From the NCBI RefSeq assembly GCF_937770335.1, contig NZ_CALJHY010000008.1, positions 1-64,000 of the forward strand: 64,000 bases of DNA. Direction: 5' to 3'. Source of the stretch: an uncultured Glaciecola sp. (GTDB taxonomy: Bacteria > Pseudomonadota > Gammaproteobacteria > Enterobacterales > Alteromonadaceae). Positions 35,557 through 44,895 of the stretch are shown in pieces (position 1 is the stretch's first letter; every line of letters starts with the position of its first letter). The position numbers and the translations under genes are program-made. Under the pieces are notes generated by a model, which did no database searches, was not told the origin of the DNA, and saw only the letters and a list, made by a program, of their open reading frames with translations.

Positions 35557-36956
35557 ATAACGAAAACGAATTGCTTCAAACCGACATATTGTCGTATTTA
35601 GAACAACATGAAAATAAAGACCTTCTGCGATTTTTAACGTGTGGTAGCGTTGATGACGGCAAAAGCACCTTAATTGGTCGTCTACTTTATGACTCAAAAA
35701 TGATTTATGAAGACCAGCTCGCTGCTATTACTAAAGATAGTAAGAAAAGTGGCACTACCGGCGAAAAAGTAGACTTAGCATTACTTGTTGATGGTCTGCA
35801 GTCTGAGCGTGAACAAGGTATTACTATTGATGTTGCTTACCGTTATTTTAGTACAGAAAAACGTAAGTTCATCATTGCAGATACACCGGGGCATGAGCAA
35901 TATACACGCAATATGGTTACAGGCGCATCAACATGTGACCTTGCCATCATACTGGTAGATGCAAGAGAAGGTGTAAAAACACAAACTAGACGTCATTCAT
36001 TCTTAGTCTCGTTGCTGGGTATCAAACATATTATTGTTGCCGTTAATAAAATGGACTTAATGGAATATAGACAAGATGTGTATGAGCAAATTCAGAAAGA
36101 CTATATGGAATTCTCAAAGCAATTAACCATACCTGATATCCGCTTTGTGCCGCTCTCTGCGCTTGAAGGTGACAACGTTGTTAATCGCAGCGACAAAACC
36201 CCTTGGTTTAAGGGTGAATTATTGATGGAATTGCTTGAAAATATGGAAGTGACACAACAATTGTATAAAGATTTCCGTTTTCCAGTGCAGTATGTCAATA
36301 GGCCTAACCTAGATTTTAGAGGGTTCGCCGGTACTATCGTTTCAGGTTCGATTAAACCAGGGGACGCGATTACCGCGTTACCTTCTGGAAAAACCTCAAC
36401 GGTTAAGACCATTTCTACCTTCGACGGTGATTTAGAGGTTGGTTACGCACCAAACGCAGTGACATTGACGTTAAATGACGAGATTGATATTTCACGCGGT
36501 GACATGATTGTTAAGTCAGATGCTTTGCCACTGCAATCAAGTGCATATAAAACGCATATGGTTTGGATGTCTGAAGATGCGCTTATTCCTAATAAGCAAT
36601 ATAGCTTTAAATTTGCAACCAAAACAGTATCTGGAAGCGTGTCGAGCATTGACTATCAAATTGATGTAAATACCTTACAGAAAACTGACGCTTTGCACCT
36701 TAACTTGAATGAAATTGGTGTTACTAATATCAAATTGACTCAAGAAGTTGCTTGCGACCCTTATGCCGAGAACCGTAAAACAGGGGCATTCATTATGATC
36801 GATCGTCTTACCAATAGCACCGTGGGTGCAGGTATGATTATTAGTGAGAATGAGAGCAAGCAAGGCGCGCATGAATACTCAGAATTCGAGCTTGAGTTTA
36901 ATTCATTAGTAAGAAAACACTTTCCACATTGGAATGCGACCGATATTAGCAGTTAG
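35553..36956 (+). CDS. cysN: Sulfate adenylyltransferase large subunit (GTPase) CysN
   Basis: CysN is the GTPase subunit that drives APS synthesis by CysD. It is related to EF-Tu. The P-loop is GSVDDGKST at 31-39, the second GTPase motif [12 protein letters not shown] is near 113-124, and NKMD near 170. Two beta-barrel domains follow (about 230-460). The 467 residues show that it is a stand-alone CysN, without the fused APS kinase seen in some bacteria; the separate cysC is two genes upstream. The ATG at 35553 overlaps the cysQ stop and is preferred over a TTG two codons upstream. Confidence 0.96.
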   Translation: MNNENELLQTDILSYLEQHENKDLLRFLTCGSVDDGKSTLIGRLLYDSKMIYEDQLAAITKDSKKSGTTGEKVDLALLVDGLQSEREQGITIDVAYRYFSTEKRKFIIADTPGHEQYTRNMVTGASTCDLAIILVDAREGVKTQTRRHSFLVSLLGIKHIIVAVNKMDLMEYRQDVYEQIQKDYMEFSKQLTIPDIRFVPLSALEGDNVVNRSDKTPWFKGELLMELLENMEVTQQLYKDFRFPVQYVNRPNLDFRGFAGTIVSGSIKPGDAITALPSGKTSTVKTISTFDGDLEVGYAPNAVTLTLNDEIDISRGDMIVKSDALPLQSSAYKTHMVWMSEDALIPNKQYSFKFATKTVSGSVSSIDYQIDVNTLQKTDALHLNLNEIGVTNIKLTQEVACDPYAENRKTGAFIMIDRLTNSTVGAGMIISENESKQGAHEYSEFELEFNSLVRKHFPHWNATDISS

Positions 36957-37341
36957 GTAATAATCTAGTGGCCCTTGAAATGAAGGGAATGCAGTCGTTA
37001 GTTCGCTGTATTCCCTTTTTTATTAGTTCACTTTGTTTGACTCAAGGAATTGTTGAACTGGACACTGATTGGAGTAGAGCGCTCATTTAAGACGCGTATT
37101 AGGTGGGTTTTATTGCTTTTGGATATTTTAAAACTTAACGGGTGTAGATCTAAAAAACACGTAGAAGTTATCTATTAGAGTTAACGGGCTTAACAAAGAT
37201 GCAAACTGACTAAACAAGCCACTTTATATTACTAAAAAATAGGTTATGCTTAGCTTTCTGAGTCCACCCTTGCTCAATTCTGAGTAGACTATTGTGCCAG
37301 AAACGCTGCGATAAATAAATTGACAACAAGGTAGTTATATA
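36957..37341. other. Intergenic region between cysN and the SLC13 permease
   Basis: A 385-base region. Its first part holds the cysN terminator at 36983-37021. The remaining 320 bases are A/T-rich with no open frame of note and probably contain the promoter of the permease gene; I cannot single out convincing -35/-10 boxes. Confidence 0.5.
36983..37021 (+). terminator. Rho-independent terminator of the cysDCQN operon
   Basis: A 12-base-pair stem with one G-U pair (AAGGGAATGCAG / CTGTATTCCCTT), an 11-base loop and a T-rich tail (TTTTTT partly overlapping the stem). It lies 27 bases after the cysN stop, so the permease gene has its own transcript or depends on readthrough. Confidence 0.85.
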
Positions 37342-39066
37342 ATGACTTGGGAACAAATTCTCGTCTTAGTTATTTTTTTCAGCACTATTTTTGGGCTCGC
37401 TTTCACTAATAAACGCCCCTCAAGTGTCTTTGCAGCTAGCATGCTTTTATTATTATTAACGCAACAACTTTCCTTTGACGCTATTCTCAACAATATGACG
37501 AACACCGGTCTTGTTACCTTAGTTTTACTTTTGCTGGTTAGTCATTCAATCGACAAAACCGCCTTCATAAAACGACTGGGTAGAGCTATAGTGAGAAAGT
37601 CATTTACGCAAAGCTTTTGGCGTATGTTTGTTGTCACATTTAGCTCTTCCGCTTTACTTAATAACACAGCAATTGTTGCAAGTTTGATTGGACCAATTAA
37701 GCAAAACCAATTACATGCCCCATCTCGGTTATTAATTCCTTTGTCTTACGCCGCTATATTAGGCGGAACCGTAACCTTAATTGGAACTTCAACTAACTTG
37801 ATAGTAGATAGTTTCTTAATTGAACACGGTCATCCCGGGTTTAACTTTTTTGATTTTACCTTGTTTGGTTTAACCGCCGGTCTAGCTTGTGCTGTGCTGT
37901 TATTTTTCCTTACCCCTTTGTTACCCAATATTGCTAGCCACAAAAACAGCTACCAGAGCTATCTACTGGAGGCTGACGTTGAGGCTGCATCAGAGTTGGT
38001 TGGCAAAACCGTAGAAGATAATCACCTACGTAACTTACCGGAACTATTTCTTATCGAAATTATTCGCCGTAATGTGGTGATGTCACCCGTCACTCCTGAT
38101 ATGCTGATCGAGGAAAATGATAAATTAATATTCTCTGGTAATGTGCAGAAAATGGATAATATTGCGCACATAAAAGGCCTAACGATGTTTGCGGAAGCTG
38201 ACGGTCTATTGCGCGATAATTTGACCGAAGTGATTGTGTCGAATCGCGCACCAATTATTAATCAAACACTCAAAGATGTAGGCTTTAGGGCTTTGTTTGA
38301 TGCGGCCGTTGTTGCTATTCGCAGAGACGGAGAACAAATATCAGGAAAGTTAGGGGAATTGAAACTACAAGCTGGTGATTTTTTATTACTAGCGACCGGT
38401 GCCGATTTTCAGCGTCGAGATAACATCAACAAAAACTTCTTTATTGTATCCGAACAAAAAATCACCAGAAAACTAAAGCCGTGGCAGGAAGCTTGTACGC
38501 TTCTTGGCTTTGTTACTACTGTCCTTTTAGCCGCGACATCGACTGTTCCCCTGGTCATTGGGCTGCTCTTCTTTACCGCAAGTTTGTCGGTTATAAACGT
38601 ATCATCTTTAGGGGAAATTAAGCGCAACTTGCCGGTCAACCTCATTCTAGTCATCGTGGGTGCGTTAAGTTTAGCTACCGCGCTTGAAAACAGTGGAATT
38701 ATTGATTTAGCTACTAATCAATTGATACCAATCATTGGTGATATGTCGCCCATAGTTGCTCTTGCTTTGGTTTATTTAATTACCGTAATACTCACTGAAT
38801 TTGTGACCAATAATGCTGCAGCAGCGCTTATGTTTCCATTTGCTTACGGGATAGTTAACGCAATGGGGTTGCCTTTAATGCCATTCGCACTTGCTGTCGC
38901 ATTCGCTGCCAGCGCCAGTTTTATCTCTCCTTATGGGTATCAAACTAACTTGATTGTGTTCAGCGCAACAAACTATAAATTTAAAGACTTCGTTAAACTA
39001 GGAACACCTATCTCTATTCTCTATTCGAGTATCGTCTTATCATTGCTAAACTGGGTATATTTCTAA
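37342..39066 (+). CDS. SLC13-family permease with TrkA_C (RCK_C) domains, probable sulfate importer
   Basis: A 574-residue membrane protein. N-terminal helices (about 1-200) and C-terminal helices (about 380-574) flank a soluble insert with two TrkA_C-like domains (about 205-285 and 290-370; for example LRNLPELFLIEIIRRNVVM and ELKLQAGDFLLLATG). The conserved membrane signatures LGGTVTLIGTSTNLIVDS at about 133-150 and TEFVTNNAAAALMFPFA at about 488-504 are those of SLC13/DASS carriers. Proteins of this layout encoded next to cysD/cysN are usually taken as sulfate transporters, which fits this context. Substrate is inferred, not shown. Confidence 0.88.
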   Translation: MTWEQILVLVIFFSTIFGLAFTNKRPSSVFAASMLLLLLTQQLSFDAILNNMTNTGLVTLVLLLLVSHSIDKTAFIKRLGRAIVRKSFTQSFWRMFVVTFSSSALLNNTAIVASLIGPIKQNQLHAPSRLLIPLSYAAILGGTVTLIGTSTNLIVDSFLIEHGHPGFNFFDFTLFGLTAGLACAVLLFFLTPLLPNIASHKNSYQSYLLEADVEAASELVGKTVEDNHLRNLPELFLIEIIRRNVVMSPVTPDMLIEENDKLIFSGNVQKMDNIAHIKGLTMFAEADGLLRDNLTEVIVSNRAPIINQTLKDVGFRALFDAAVVAIRRDGEQISGKLGELKLQAGDFLLLATGADFQRRDNINKNFFIVSEQKITRKLKPWQEACTLLGFVTTVLLAATSTVPLVIGLLFFTASLSVINVSSLGEIKRNLPVNLILVIVGALSLATALENSGIIDLATNQLIPIIGDMSPIVALALVYLITVILTEFVTNNAAAALMFPFAYGIVNAMGLPLMPFALAVAFAASASFISPYGYQTNLIVFSATNYKFKDFVKLGTPISILYSSIVLSLLNWVYF

Positions 39067-39183
39067 GGCTCAGCACCCTAGCCTATCTGTTCGAGCATAT
39101 GAATATTTGAAATTGGATAATAGAGACTCCATGTTTATCTGCGTCAATAATAGCCCAACTTATAGTTAAATACAGGCAAGCGA

Positions 39184-39921
39184 CTAACGTCGGTGGCCTG
39201 CGCTTGAAGGTGTTACACCTGATTTAAGTTTAAAGTCTGGGCCAAAATCAGTAAGCGGATGAAATTTCATCGGCTCGGTAGAATCAATATTTTTCAAAAG
39301 AGTACTGTAATCATCAAGGTATTTGTCACAGGTTTCTTGCCCTAGGAATACAGGTGAATAGGCTACAAAAGGAGGCAGTACTTCAAATCCCGTATAAAAT
39401 AAGGTTCCGTTGTGGAGGTGCCAAAGAGCAACATTAATATCACCCATCACACCATCAGGTTCAAACATTTCGGGATAGGCTCCGCAGCTTGTCACAACCA
39501 TAGCTTTACGGCCTTTCAAACCTCCCGTTTCATAGCGTTTTCCCGCCCCATATACTATAGAATTCACGAACACCCGATCAAACCAACCTTTCAAAATCGC
39601 CGGTGTTGAAAACCAATAAAGAGGAAACTGCACAATAAATAAGTCGCACCAGAAAAGCTTTTTCAGCTCGGCTTTAATGTCTTCAGGAAGTGCATCATTG
39701 TCAACCGCAAACTTCTGCTCACGATCATACTGCAAGCGATCAGGGAAACGTCTAATTGAAAAATCAGCAGCACTAGCCACTGGGTTAAATCCCATTTTAT
39801 AAAGATCGGAAACCACCACCTCATGACCTTGGGCCTTCAAGGTTTCAACTCCCTTTCTATGCAATGCTGCTTGGAACGAAGCATCCGGCTCTGGATGTGC
39901 ATATAAAATAAAGACTTTCAT
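39184..39921 (-). CDS. NAD(P)H dehydrogenase (quinone)-like flavoprotein
   Basis: A 245-residue protein with a flavodoxin-like fold, similar to NQO1/KefF-type NAD(P)H:quinone reductases. The FMN/FAD-binding opening is VFILYAHPEPDASFQAAL at residues 3-20; the segment FIVQFPLYWFSTPAILKGWF is at about 103-122, and VYGAGKRYETGGLKGRKAM follows. Two-electron reduction of quinones or other electrophiles is the family role. A ribosome-binding site GGGAGA precedes the ATG. It faces the permease and is divergent from the acyl-CoA dehydrogenase gene. Confidence 0.87.
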   Translation of the reverse strand: MKVFILYAHPEPDASFQAALHRKGVETLKAQGHEVVVSDLYKMGFNPVASAADFSIRRFPDRLQYDREQKFAVDNDALPEDIKAELKKLFWCDLFIVQFPLYWFSTPAILKGWFDRVFVNSIVYGAGKRYETGGLKGRKAMVVTSCGAYPEMFEPDGVMGDINVALWHLHNGTLFYTGFEVLPPFVAYSPVFLGQETCDKYLDDYSTLLKNIDSTEPMKFHPLTDFGPDFKLKSGVTPSSAGHRR

Positions 39922-40392
39922 TTTCTCTCCCTAAAAAAGCGCATTAGACAACTGCTAAGCTATTAAAAATAAGTAAACGTCATCAAACTAGGCTTTATTG
40001 TTTAATCTAGCTTAACGATTCAATGTTACTGTTTTAAAGCCACTATTGAGGCCATTAATCGATAGCCTTACCCAGACCAGATTACATCATCCAATCTTGC
40101 GATTAGAAGAGTAGTGCACATCCATTATCTATGCAACACGCGCACAAACAAGGAGTTTTTTCCAGAAAGGTGTTCGTTGCAAGGAGAACAAGCACTCTGT
40201 GTATCTAGGTAAATCAGTATTTTTTATTGATGACATTTTGCAGAGAATCTATCTACAATGATCAGGTAGCCAAGCTAATGCTGTTCTGAGCTAAGGCCAG
40301 GTGTTCTGAACTAAGCTAGAATATCTTGCGTATACATTTGCCGAGCAGCGCTCGAAAAAAAATCAAACTGAACCCATAAACGGAGTATTTCT
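39922..40392. other. Divergent intergenic region upstream of the acyl-CoA dehydrogenase gene
   Basis: A 471-base region without a gene. It contains the near-identical 14-base direct repeats at 40282-40295 and 40302-40315 and a small palindrome CGAGC-AGC-GCTCG at 40342-40354. No clear promoter boxes can be chosen. Confidence 0.5.
40282..40315 (+). repeat. Direct repeat pair, 20-base period
   Basis: TGTTCTGAGCTAAG at 40282-40295 and TGTTCTGAACTAAG at 40302-40315 differ at one of 14 positions and are 20 bases apart, about two helical turns. They end 77 bases before the acyl-CoA dehydrogenase ATG, so they could be binding sites for a regulator. No known motif is recognised. Confidence 0.55.
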
Positions 40393-42171
40393 ATGCAATA
40401 TCAAGCACCGGTAAACGACATCAAATTTCTTTTGTTTGATGTTTTGGGCGCTGACAAGCTTCATGAACTGGATAAGTACAGCGAAGCAACACCCGATATT
40501 ATATCAGCGGTCATTGAAGAAGCTGGAAAATTAGCTGCGGAAGTTCTGCAGCCGGTCAACAAGATTGGAGACGAGCAGGGCTGCCAATATGACCCTCAAA
40601 CACACAACGTAACCACCCCTAAAGGCTTCAAGGAAGCTTACAAGCAATTTACTGAGGCTGGATGGGCATCACTAGATTCTCCGACTGAATTTGGTGGACA
40701 AGGCCTGCCGCATACCCTGAAGTTTATCGTAGACGAAATGGTCTGTTCCAGTAATCTCTCACTCGGCATGTATTCCGGACTCACTCACGGTGCCATCAGC
40801 GCACTATATGCTCACGGCACAGACGAGCTGAAAGATACCTATTTGGCGAAACTCATCAGCGGGGAGTGGACAGGGACGATGTGCCTGACCGAACCGCAAT
40901 GCGGTACAGATTTAGGCATGATGCGCACCCGCGCCACTCCTTTGGCCGATAACAGCTACAGCATTGAAGGCACCAAGATTTGGATTTCAGGTGGCGAACA
41001 CGACCTAGCTGATAATATTATCCACCTAGTGCTGGCAAAACTCCCGGGGGCACCTGACACGACGAAGGGTTTGTCACTGTTCCTTGTACCCAAGTATTTA
41101 CCTGGAGGTTCAGAACGTAACCCTGCGTTTTGTGGCGGGCTTGAACACAAGATGGGTATCAAAGGCTCAGCAACTTGTGTCATGAATTTTGAGAAAGCGC
41201 AGGGTTGGTTAGTAGGAGCACCCAATGATGGTATGCGGTCTATGTTCACTATGATGAACGAAGCACGTTTGATGGTAGGTATGCAGGGATTGGGTATTGC
41301 TGAAATGGCCTTTCAGGAGAGCCTGAGTTTTGCCCGTGATCGTCTGCAAGGTCGCTCACTCAGTGGTACCAAAAATCCTGATGGGCCAGCGGACCCTATC
41401 ATTGTACATCCCGATGTGCGTCGCATGTTAATGCGCCAAAAAGTCCTTAATGAGGGAATGCGAGCTCTAGCACTCTTCACTGGGCATCAACTCGATTTGT
41501 CGGTAGCTCACCCCGATGCAGCAGTGCGCGAGGGCGCAGATGACATAGTGCAGATCCTTACACCAGTAGTGAAATCCTTCCTCACTGACGAGGGATTTAA
41601 TAATGCCGACCAAGGACTTCAGGTACTTGGAGGCTCCGGCTTTACAACTGATTGGCCTCTTGAGCAACTCGTACGTGACGGTCGCATTTCGAGGATTTAC
41701 GAGGGTACTAACGGCATCCAGGCTATGGATTTGGTCGGTCGTAAGCTCGGCTTAAATGGCGGGCGACTCACCCGGCGCCTGCTGACAACATTGAATGACT
41801 ACCTCAACGAGAATGCCTCACTGGCACACCACGACGCGCTGGTAGTTGCGGTTAAATCTCTGGAGGAAGCAACGCTATGGATTACGCGCAATGGGATGAA
41901 GGATGCAGAGCAGGCCGCCGCAGCAGCCAGCCCCTTCCTTCGCCTCATGGCGCTGACAGTCATCGCCTACCTTTGGTCGAGGATGGCTGCGGCGGCAAGG
42001 CGACAACTAGATGCAGGCGCAGGCAACATTCCGCTGTTGGAGAGTAAGCTGGTTTCGGCTCAGTACTTTTTCGACAAGCTGTTGACCGAGAGCTCCTGGC
42101 TGCTTGCCGATATCACCAGTGGAAAAGACAGCATGATGGCTTTGACCGACGATCAGTGGAGTATAAGATAA
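40393..42171 (+). CDS. Acyl-CoA dehydrogenase, long form with C-terminal extension
   Basis: A 592-residue FAD-dependent acyl-CoA dehydrogenase. The substrate/FAD motif is GTMCLTEPQCGTDLGMMRT at about 160-178, and the FAD-side segment TKIWISGGEHDLADNIIHLVLAK follows. The probable catalytic Glu is E437 in RIYEGTNGIQAMDLVGRK. The C-terminal extra domain (about 470-592) is that of the large, roughly 600-residue acyl-CoA dehydrogenases. It is a stand-alone gene, not part of the fadIJ unit. G+C content and the use of G/C-ending codons are visibly higher than in neighbours, especially from 41700 to 42130, so it may have a different history. Confidence 0.92.
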   Translation: MQYQAPVNDIKFLLFDVLGADKLHELDKYSEATPDIISAVIEEAGKLAAEVLQPVNKIGDEQGCQYDPQTHNVTTPKGFKEAYKQFTEAGWASLDSPTEFGGQGLPHTLKFIVDEMVCSSNLSLGMYSGLTHGAISALYAHGTDELKDTYLAKLISGEWTGTMCLTEPQCGTDLGMMRTRATPLADNSYSIEGTKIWISGGEHDLADNIIHLVLAKLPGAPDTTKGLSLFLVPKYLPGGSERNPAFCGGLEHKMGIKGSATCVMNFEKAQGWLVGAPNDGMRSMFTMMNEARLMVGMQGLGIAEMAFQESLSFARDRLQGRSLSGTKNPDGPADPIIVHPDVRRMLMRQKVLNEGMRALALFTGHQLDLSVAHPDAAVREGADDIVQILTPVVKSFLTDEGFNNADQGLQVLGGSGFTTDWPLEQLVRDGRISRIYEGTNGIQAMDLVGRKLGLNGGRLTRRLLTTLNDYLNENASLAHHDALVVAVKSLEEATLWITRNGMKDAEQAAAAASPFLRLMALTVIAYLWSRMAAAARRQLDAGAGNIPLLESKLVSAQYFFDKLLTESSWLLADITSGKDSMMALTDDQWSIR

Positions 42172-42791
42172 ACTAACGCTATCGACTAGCCTCTGTGATA
42201 GCTGCATTTGAGGCTGGTTTTGTGTTGATAGCTGGGCTATGTTTGTCTAAATGCGACAATATATTGTGGATGATGCCAGGTTCGGTGTTAAATGCAATTA
42301 TCGTGGGTATCTTGCCAACACAAACGAAGTGAAATACGGAGGCTAAGCACCCATTGGCGAACTGGGTAGCCGCGCAGGAAACAGTTCTCAAGTCGACCGC
42401 AACGTAGAAAGTTATGAAATTCTCGTTCAACATATTTGGGTAAGTATTTACCCTGCTCGGCTAAGTTTGCATTAAACCCACAGTTCCAAACATTAATACA
42501 CTCACACACTATCTACCTGTGCCATATCCATATCCATATCCATATCTGAAGTAGTTTGCAAAATTATTAACTTAGTTAGTAATAGTCTCTAAGTTATGAA
42601 GAATATGCGCACCCCCAAAAAATAAGAATGAAAAAATAACTACTAATCTAAATTTAGTTATTTATTTTAATAAAATAACAATAAATAGAACAGAAAACTA
42701 ATAAACAGTGTAATTGGAGCTAACAAAAGAACCTTATGCTAGGTGCTACGTTTTATCATGGTTTATAGTATAAGCATCGGATATCTATCAC
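42172..42791. other. 620-base region without a supported gene
   Basis: No open frame here has a recognisable product or start signal. The first 260 bases (42180-42440) have a higher G+C content, like the acyl-CoA dehydrogenase gene before them, and several short open frames on both strands, which would fit a decayed gene. From about 42570 on, the sequence is strongly A/T-rich and probably holds the promoter of the aminotransferase gene. A short tandem repeat is at 42522-42545. Confidence 0.5.
42522..42545 (+). repeat. Short tandem repeat, four copies of CCATAT
   Basis: Four perfect copies of the hexamer CCATAT in a row, lying in non-coding sequence. Such hexamer runs can vary in copy number by polymerase slippage. 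Confidence 0.85.
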
Positions 42792-44225
42792 ATGAGCAAC
42801 GCCGCACGATCGACAAATACAGAAGACAAAGTCGCCGCAAACAACCAATTTTGGGAGAATATAGCAAACCAAATCATTATCGATCCTGATTACAAGCAGC
42901 GTATTTATGCTGATTGGACCGCAAGTGGGCGCTTATTTCGGCCAATAGAAGACCGTATTACCAATATGGTGGGCGGATTAATGGCCAACACTCATACCGA
43001 AGATAGCTATACTGGGCGTGTAATGACAACGTGGTTACATGAATCTGAGCAGCTCATTAAAAAACATGTCAATGCATCGAGCGAAGACGTTTTATTAAAT
43101 GTAGGCAGCGGTATGACAGGCGCTTTAGCTAAACTGATGCGTATGATGGGTTGGTGGTGTCACGAACAGCATCGTGCCGCTGTGATCGCAACGATGGCAG
43201 AAAAGCCCTTGGTTTACATTACTCATCGTGAACATCATAGTAACCATACAATGTGGATTGAAAGTTTAGTTGAACTGAGAATTATACCAGCCTTATCCGG
43301 TGATGAAATAGATATCGAGTGGTTGCAGCGTGACCTACTAAATGAGCAAAATCGAAAAATTAAAATAGCGTCGATTACAGCTGCATCGAATGTAACAGGT
43401 ATCGAAACACCTTATAGAAACATCGCAAACAAAATGCATGAAAACGGCGGAGTTTGTTTTGTTGATTTTGCTGCATCAGCCCCTTACGTCGAGATCAACA
43501 TGCACCCTGCAAAAGGTGAATGGCTCGATGCAATATTTTTTTCTCCCCATAAATTTTTAGGGGGACCCGGTTCATCAGGTGTCCTGATCTTTAATAAGCA
43601 TCTTTATCAAAATAAGATACCAGAACAGCCGGGAGGCGGCACTGTTTTATGGACGAATCCATGGGGTGAACATCGCTTTATTGAAGATATTGAGCAACGA
43701 GAAAGCGGCGGTACTCCGGGTATTTTGCAAACTATACGCACCGCGATGGCAATTCAATTAAAAGATGAAATGGGAACTCAACGTATTTATGAGCGAGAGC
43801 AATATTTAAATGCAATTTTGTTCAAGCGCTTAGAAAAGATTGAGGGTGTGAGGGTTTTGTCTGATCAACATAGTAAACGTCTAAGCATCTTTTCAATTGT
43901 ATTTAACGATATTGACTACAAGACCGCAGTGCAGCGTTTGAGTAATGATTTTCAAGTTGAAACTCGCGGGGGTTGTGCGTGCGCTGGCACATATGGTCAT
44001 CACTTGTTGGATATTGATTATTGCACATCAAAAAGCATTACTGACCAACTTGAGGATGAGCTGCAAGATTTAAAACCGGGTTGGGTTAGAGTGAGCCTGC
44101 ACCCTTGTATGAGCGCAATCGACGTAAACAAAATCGCGGATGCAATAGAGAAAGTTGCTAGCGGAATTGCGGCTCAAAAAACTATCGTTACAACCGCTCA
44201 TTCTATTTGGGAGCCCTTGCTGTAA
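42792..44225 (+). CDS. Class V aminotransferase (cysteine desulfurase-like)
   Basis: A 477-residue PLP-dependent enzyme of aminotransferase class V, the fold of cysteine desulfurases and isopenicillin N epimerase-like proteins. The probable PLP Lys is K254 in FFSPHKFLGGPGSSG. Other family segments are ADWTASGRLFRPIEDRI at about 40-56, the THREHHSNHTMW motif, and a Cys-bearing loop ETRGGCACAGTYGHHLL at about 393-409. That loop resembles the cysteine-containing loop of desulfurases, but the enzyme has no isc or suf neighbours, so its real substrate is unknown. It is a single gene with long non-coding flanks. Confidence 0.88.
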   Translation: MSNAARSTNTEDKVAANNQFWENIANQIIIDPDYKQRIYADWTASGRLFRPIEDRITNMVGGLMANTHTEDSYTGRVMTTWLHESEQLIKKHVNASSEDVLLNVGSGMTGALAKLMRMMGWWCHEQHRAAVIATMAEKPLVYITHREHHSNHTMWIESLVELRIIPALSGDEIDIEWLQRDLLNEQNRKIKIASITAASNVTGIETPYRNIANKMHENGGVCFVDFAASAPYVEINMHPAKGEWLDAIFFSPHKFLGGPGSSGVLIFNKHLYQNKIPEQPGGGTVLWTNPWGEHRFIEDIEQRESGGTPGILQTIRTAMAIQLKDEMGTQRIYEREQYLNAILFKRLEKIEGVRVLSDQHSKRLSIFSIVFNDIDYKTAVQRLSNDFQVETRGGCACAGTYGHHLLDIDYCTSKSITDQLEDELQDLKPGWVRVSLHPCMSAIDVNKIADAIEKVASGIAAQKTIVTTAHSIWEPLL

Positions 44226-44431
44226 GAAAAAGCGTGGCGAGCTATTGATTGCATGACATCGCATCAGAAATTAAATTCGTTGAAAAAATGACGATAGATA
44301 ACATTCTGTCGCCTGTAATAATGGTATCGTAAGCACCGGCACAATTTTGACATTACACGCGTCTTTTTTGGTACCATTGAAACGTATTTGAAGCATATTA
44401 AGTAATGTAAATTTAAAAAAGAGCCCCCCCT

Positions 44432-44887
44432 GTGGAAACAATTCTTACACCCAGCGCAGTTGAAATTATCCAGTTGGCTTTGGCCCCTATTTTTCTTATC
44501 GTTGGTATTGGTAATTTGGTCAACGTCGCCACCGGTCGTGTGTCAAGGATAATAGACAGAGCAAGATGGTTTGTAAATTTAGCTCGGGAAGAACCAGAGC
44601 GTATAAATGATAAAGCGATACTCGAAATTGAAGCATTAAATAAGCGTATGAGGCTGGCTAATTGGTCAATAAATTTCTTGATTGCTTCAGCAGTGGTAAC
44701 TTGTTTCAACGTTATGTTAGTGATGATCAATGGTTTGATAAGCACAAATTTAGATACCACGATTATAGTTAGTTTTATGCTGTGCATGATCTTCTTAACC
44801 GGCGGCTTGATTGCTTTTTTTCTTGAAGTTAGCTTGGCTACGGCAACCTTAAAAATTAGAGCCGTGGATATAACCCAATTTAAATAG
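44432..44887 (+). CDS. DUF2721 membrane protein
   Basis: A 151-residue protein with three membrane helices: about 10-28, 70-95 and 105-128. The first helix is followed by NVATGRVSRIIDRARWF, the hallmark of DUF2721 proteins. Function is unknown. The start is a GTG directly after a run of seven C at 44424-44430, so no normal ribosome-binding site is present at the usual spacing; translation start may be weak. It lies 8 bases before the peptidase gene and probably shares its transcript. Confidence 0.85.
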   Translation: METILTPSAVEIIQLALAPIFLIVGIGNLVNVATGRVSRIIDRARWFVNLAREEPERINDKAILEIEALNKRMRLANWSINFLIASAVVTCFNVMLVMINGLISTNLDTTIIVSFMLCMIFLTGGLIAFFLEVSLATATLKIRAVDITQFK

Positions 44888-44895
44888 GAAACACA

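Noticed and set aside
40342-40354. Palindrome CGAGC-AGC-GCTCG followed by eight A
   Set aside because: It looks like a terminator only for the minus strand, where no gene would end; it is too short to call an operator.
42179-42509. Two overlapping minus-strand open frames of 84 and 73 codons after the acyl-CoA dehydrogenase gene
   Set aside because: No family match, no start signal and mutual overlap. Decayed sequence is possible, but I cannot support a gene.
44226-44431. Search for a gene between the aminotransferase and DUF2721 genes
   Set aside because: No open frame with a start signal; stop codons occur in all frames.
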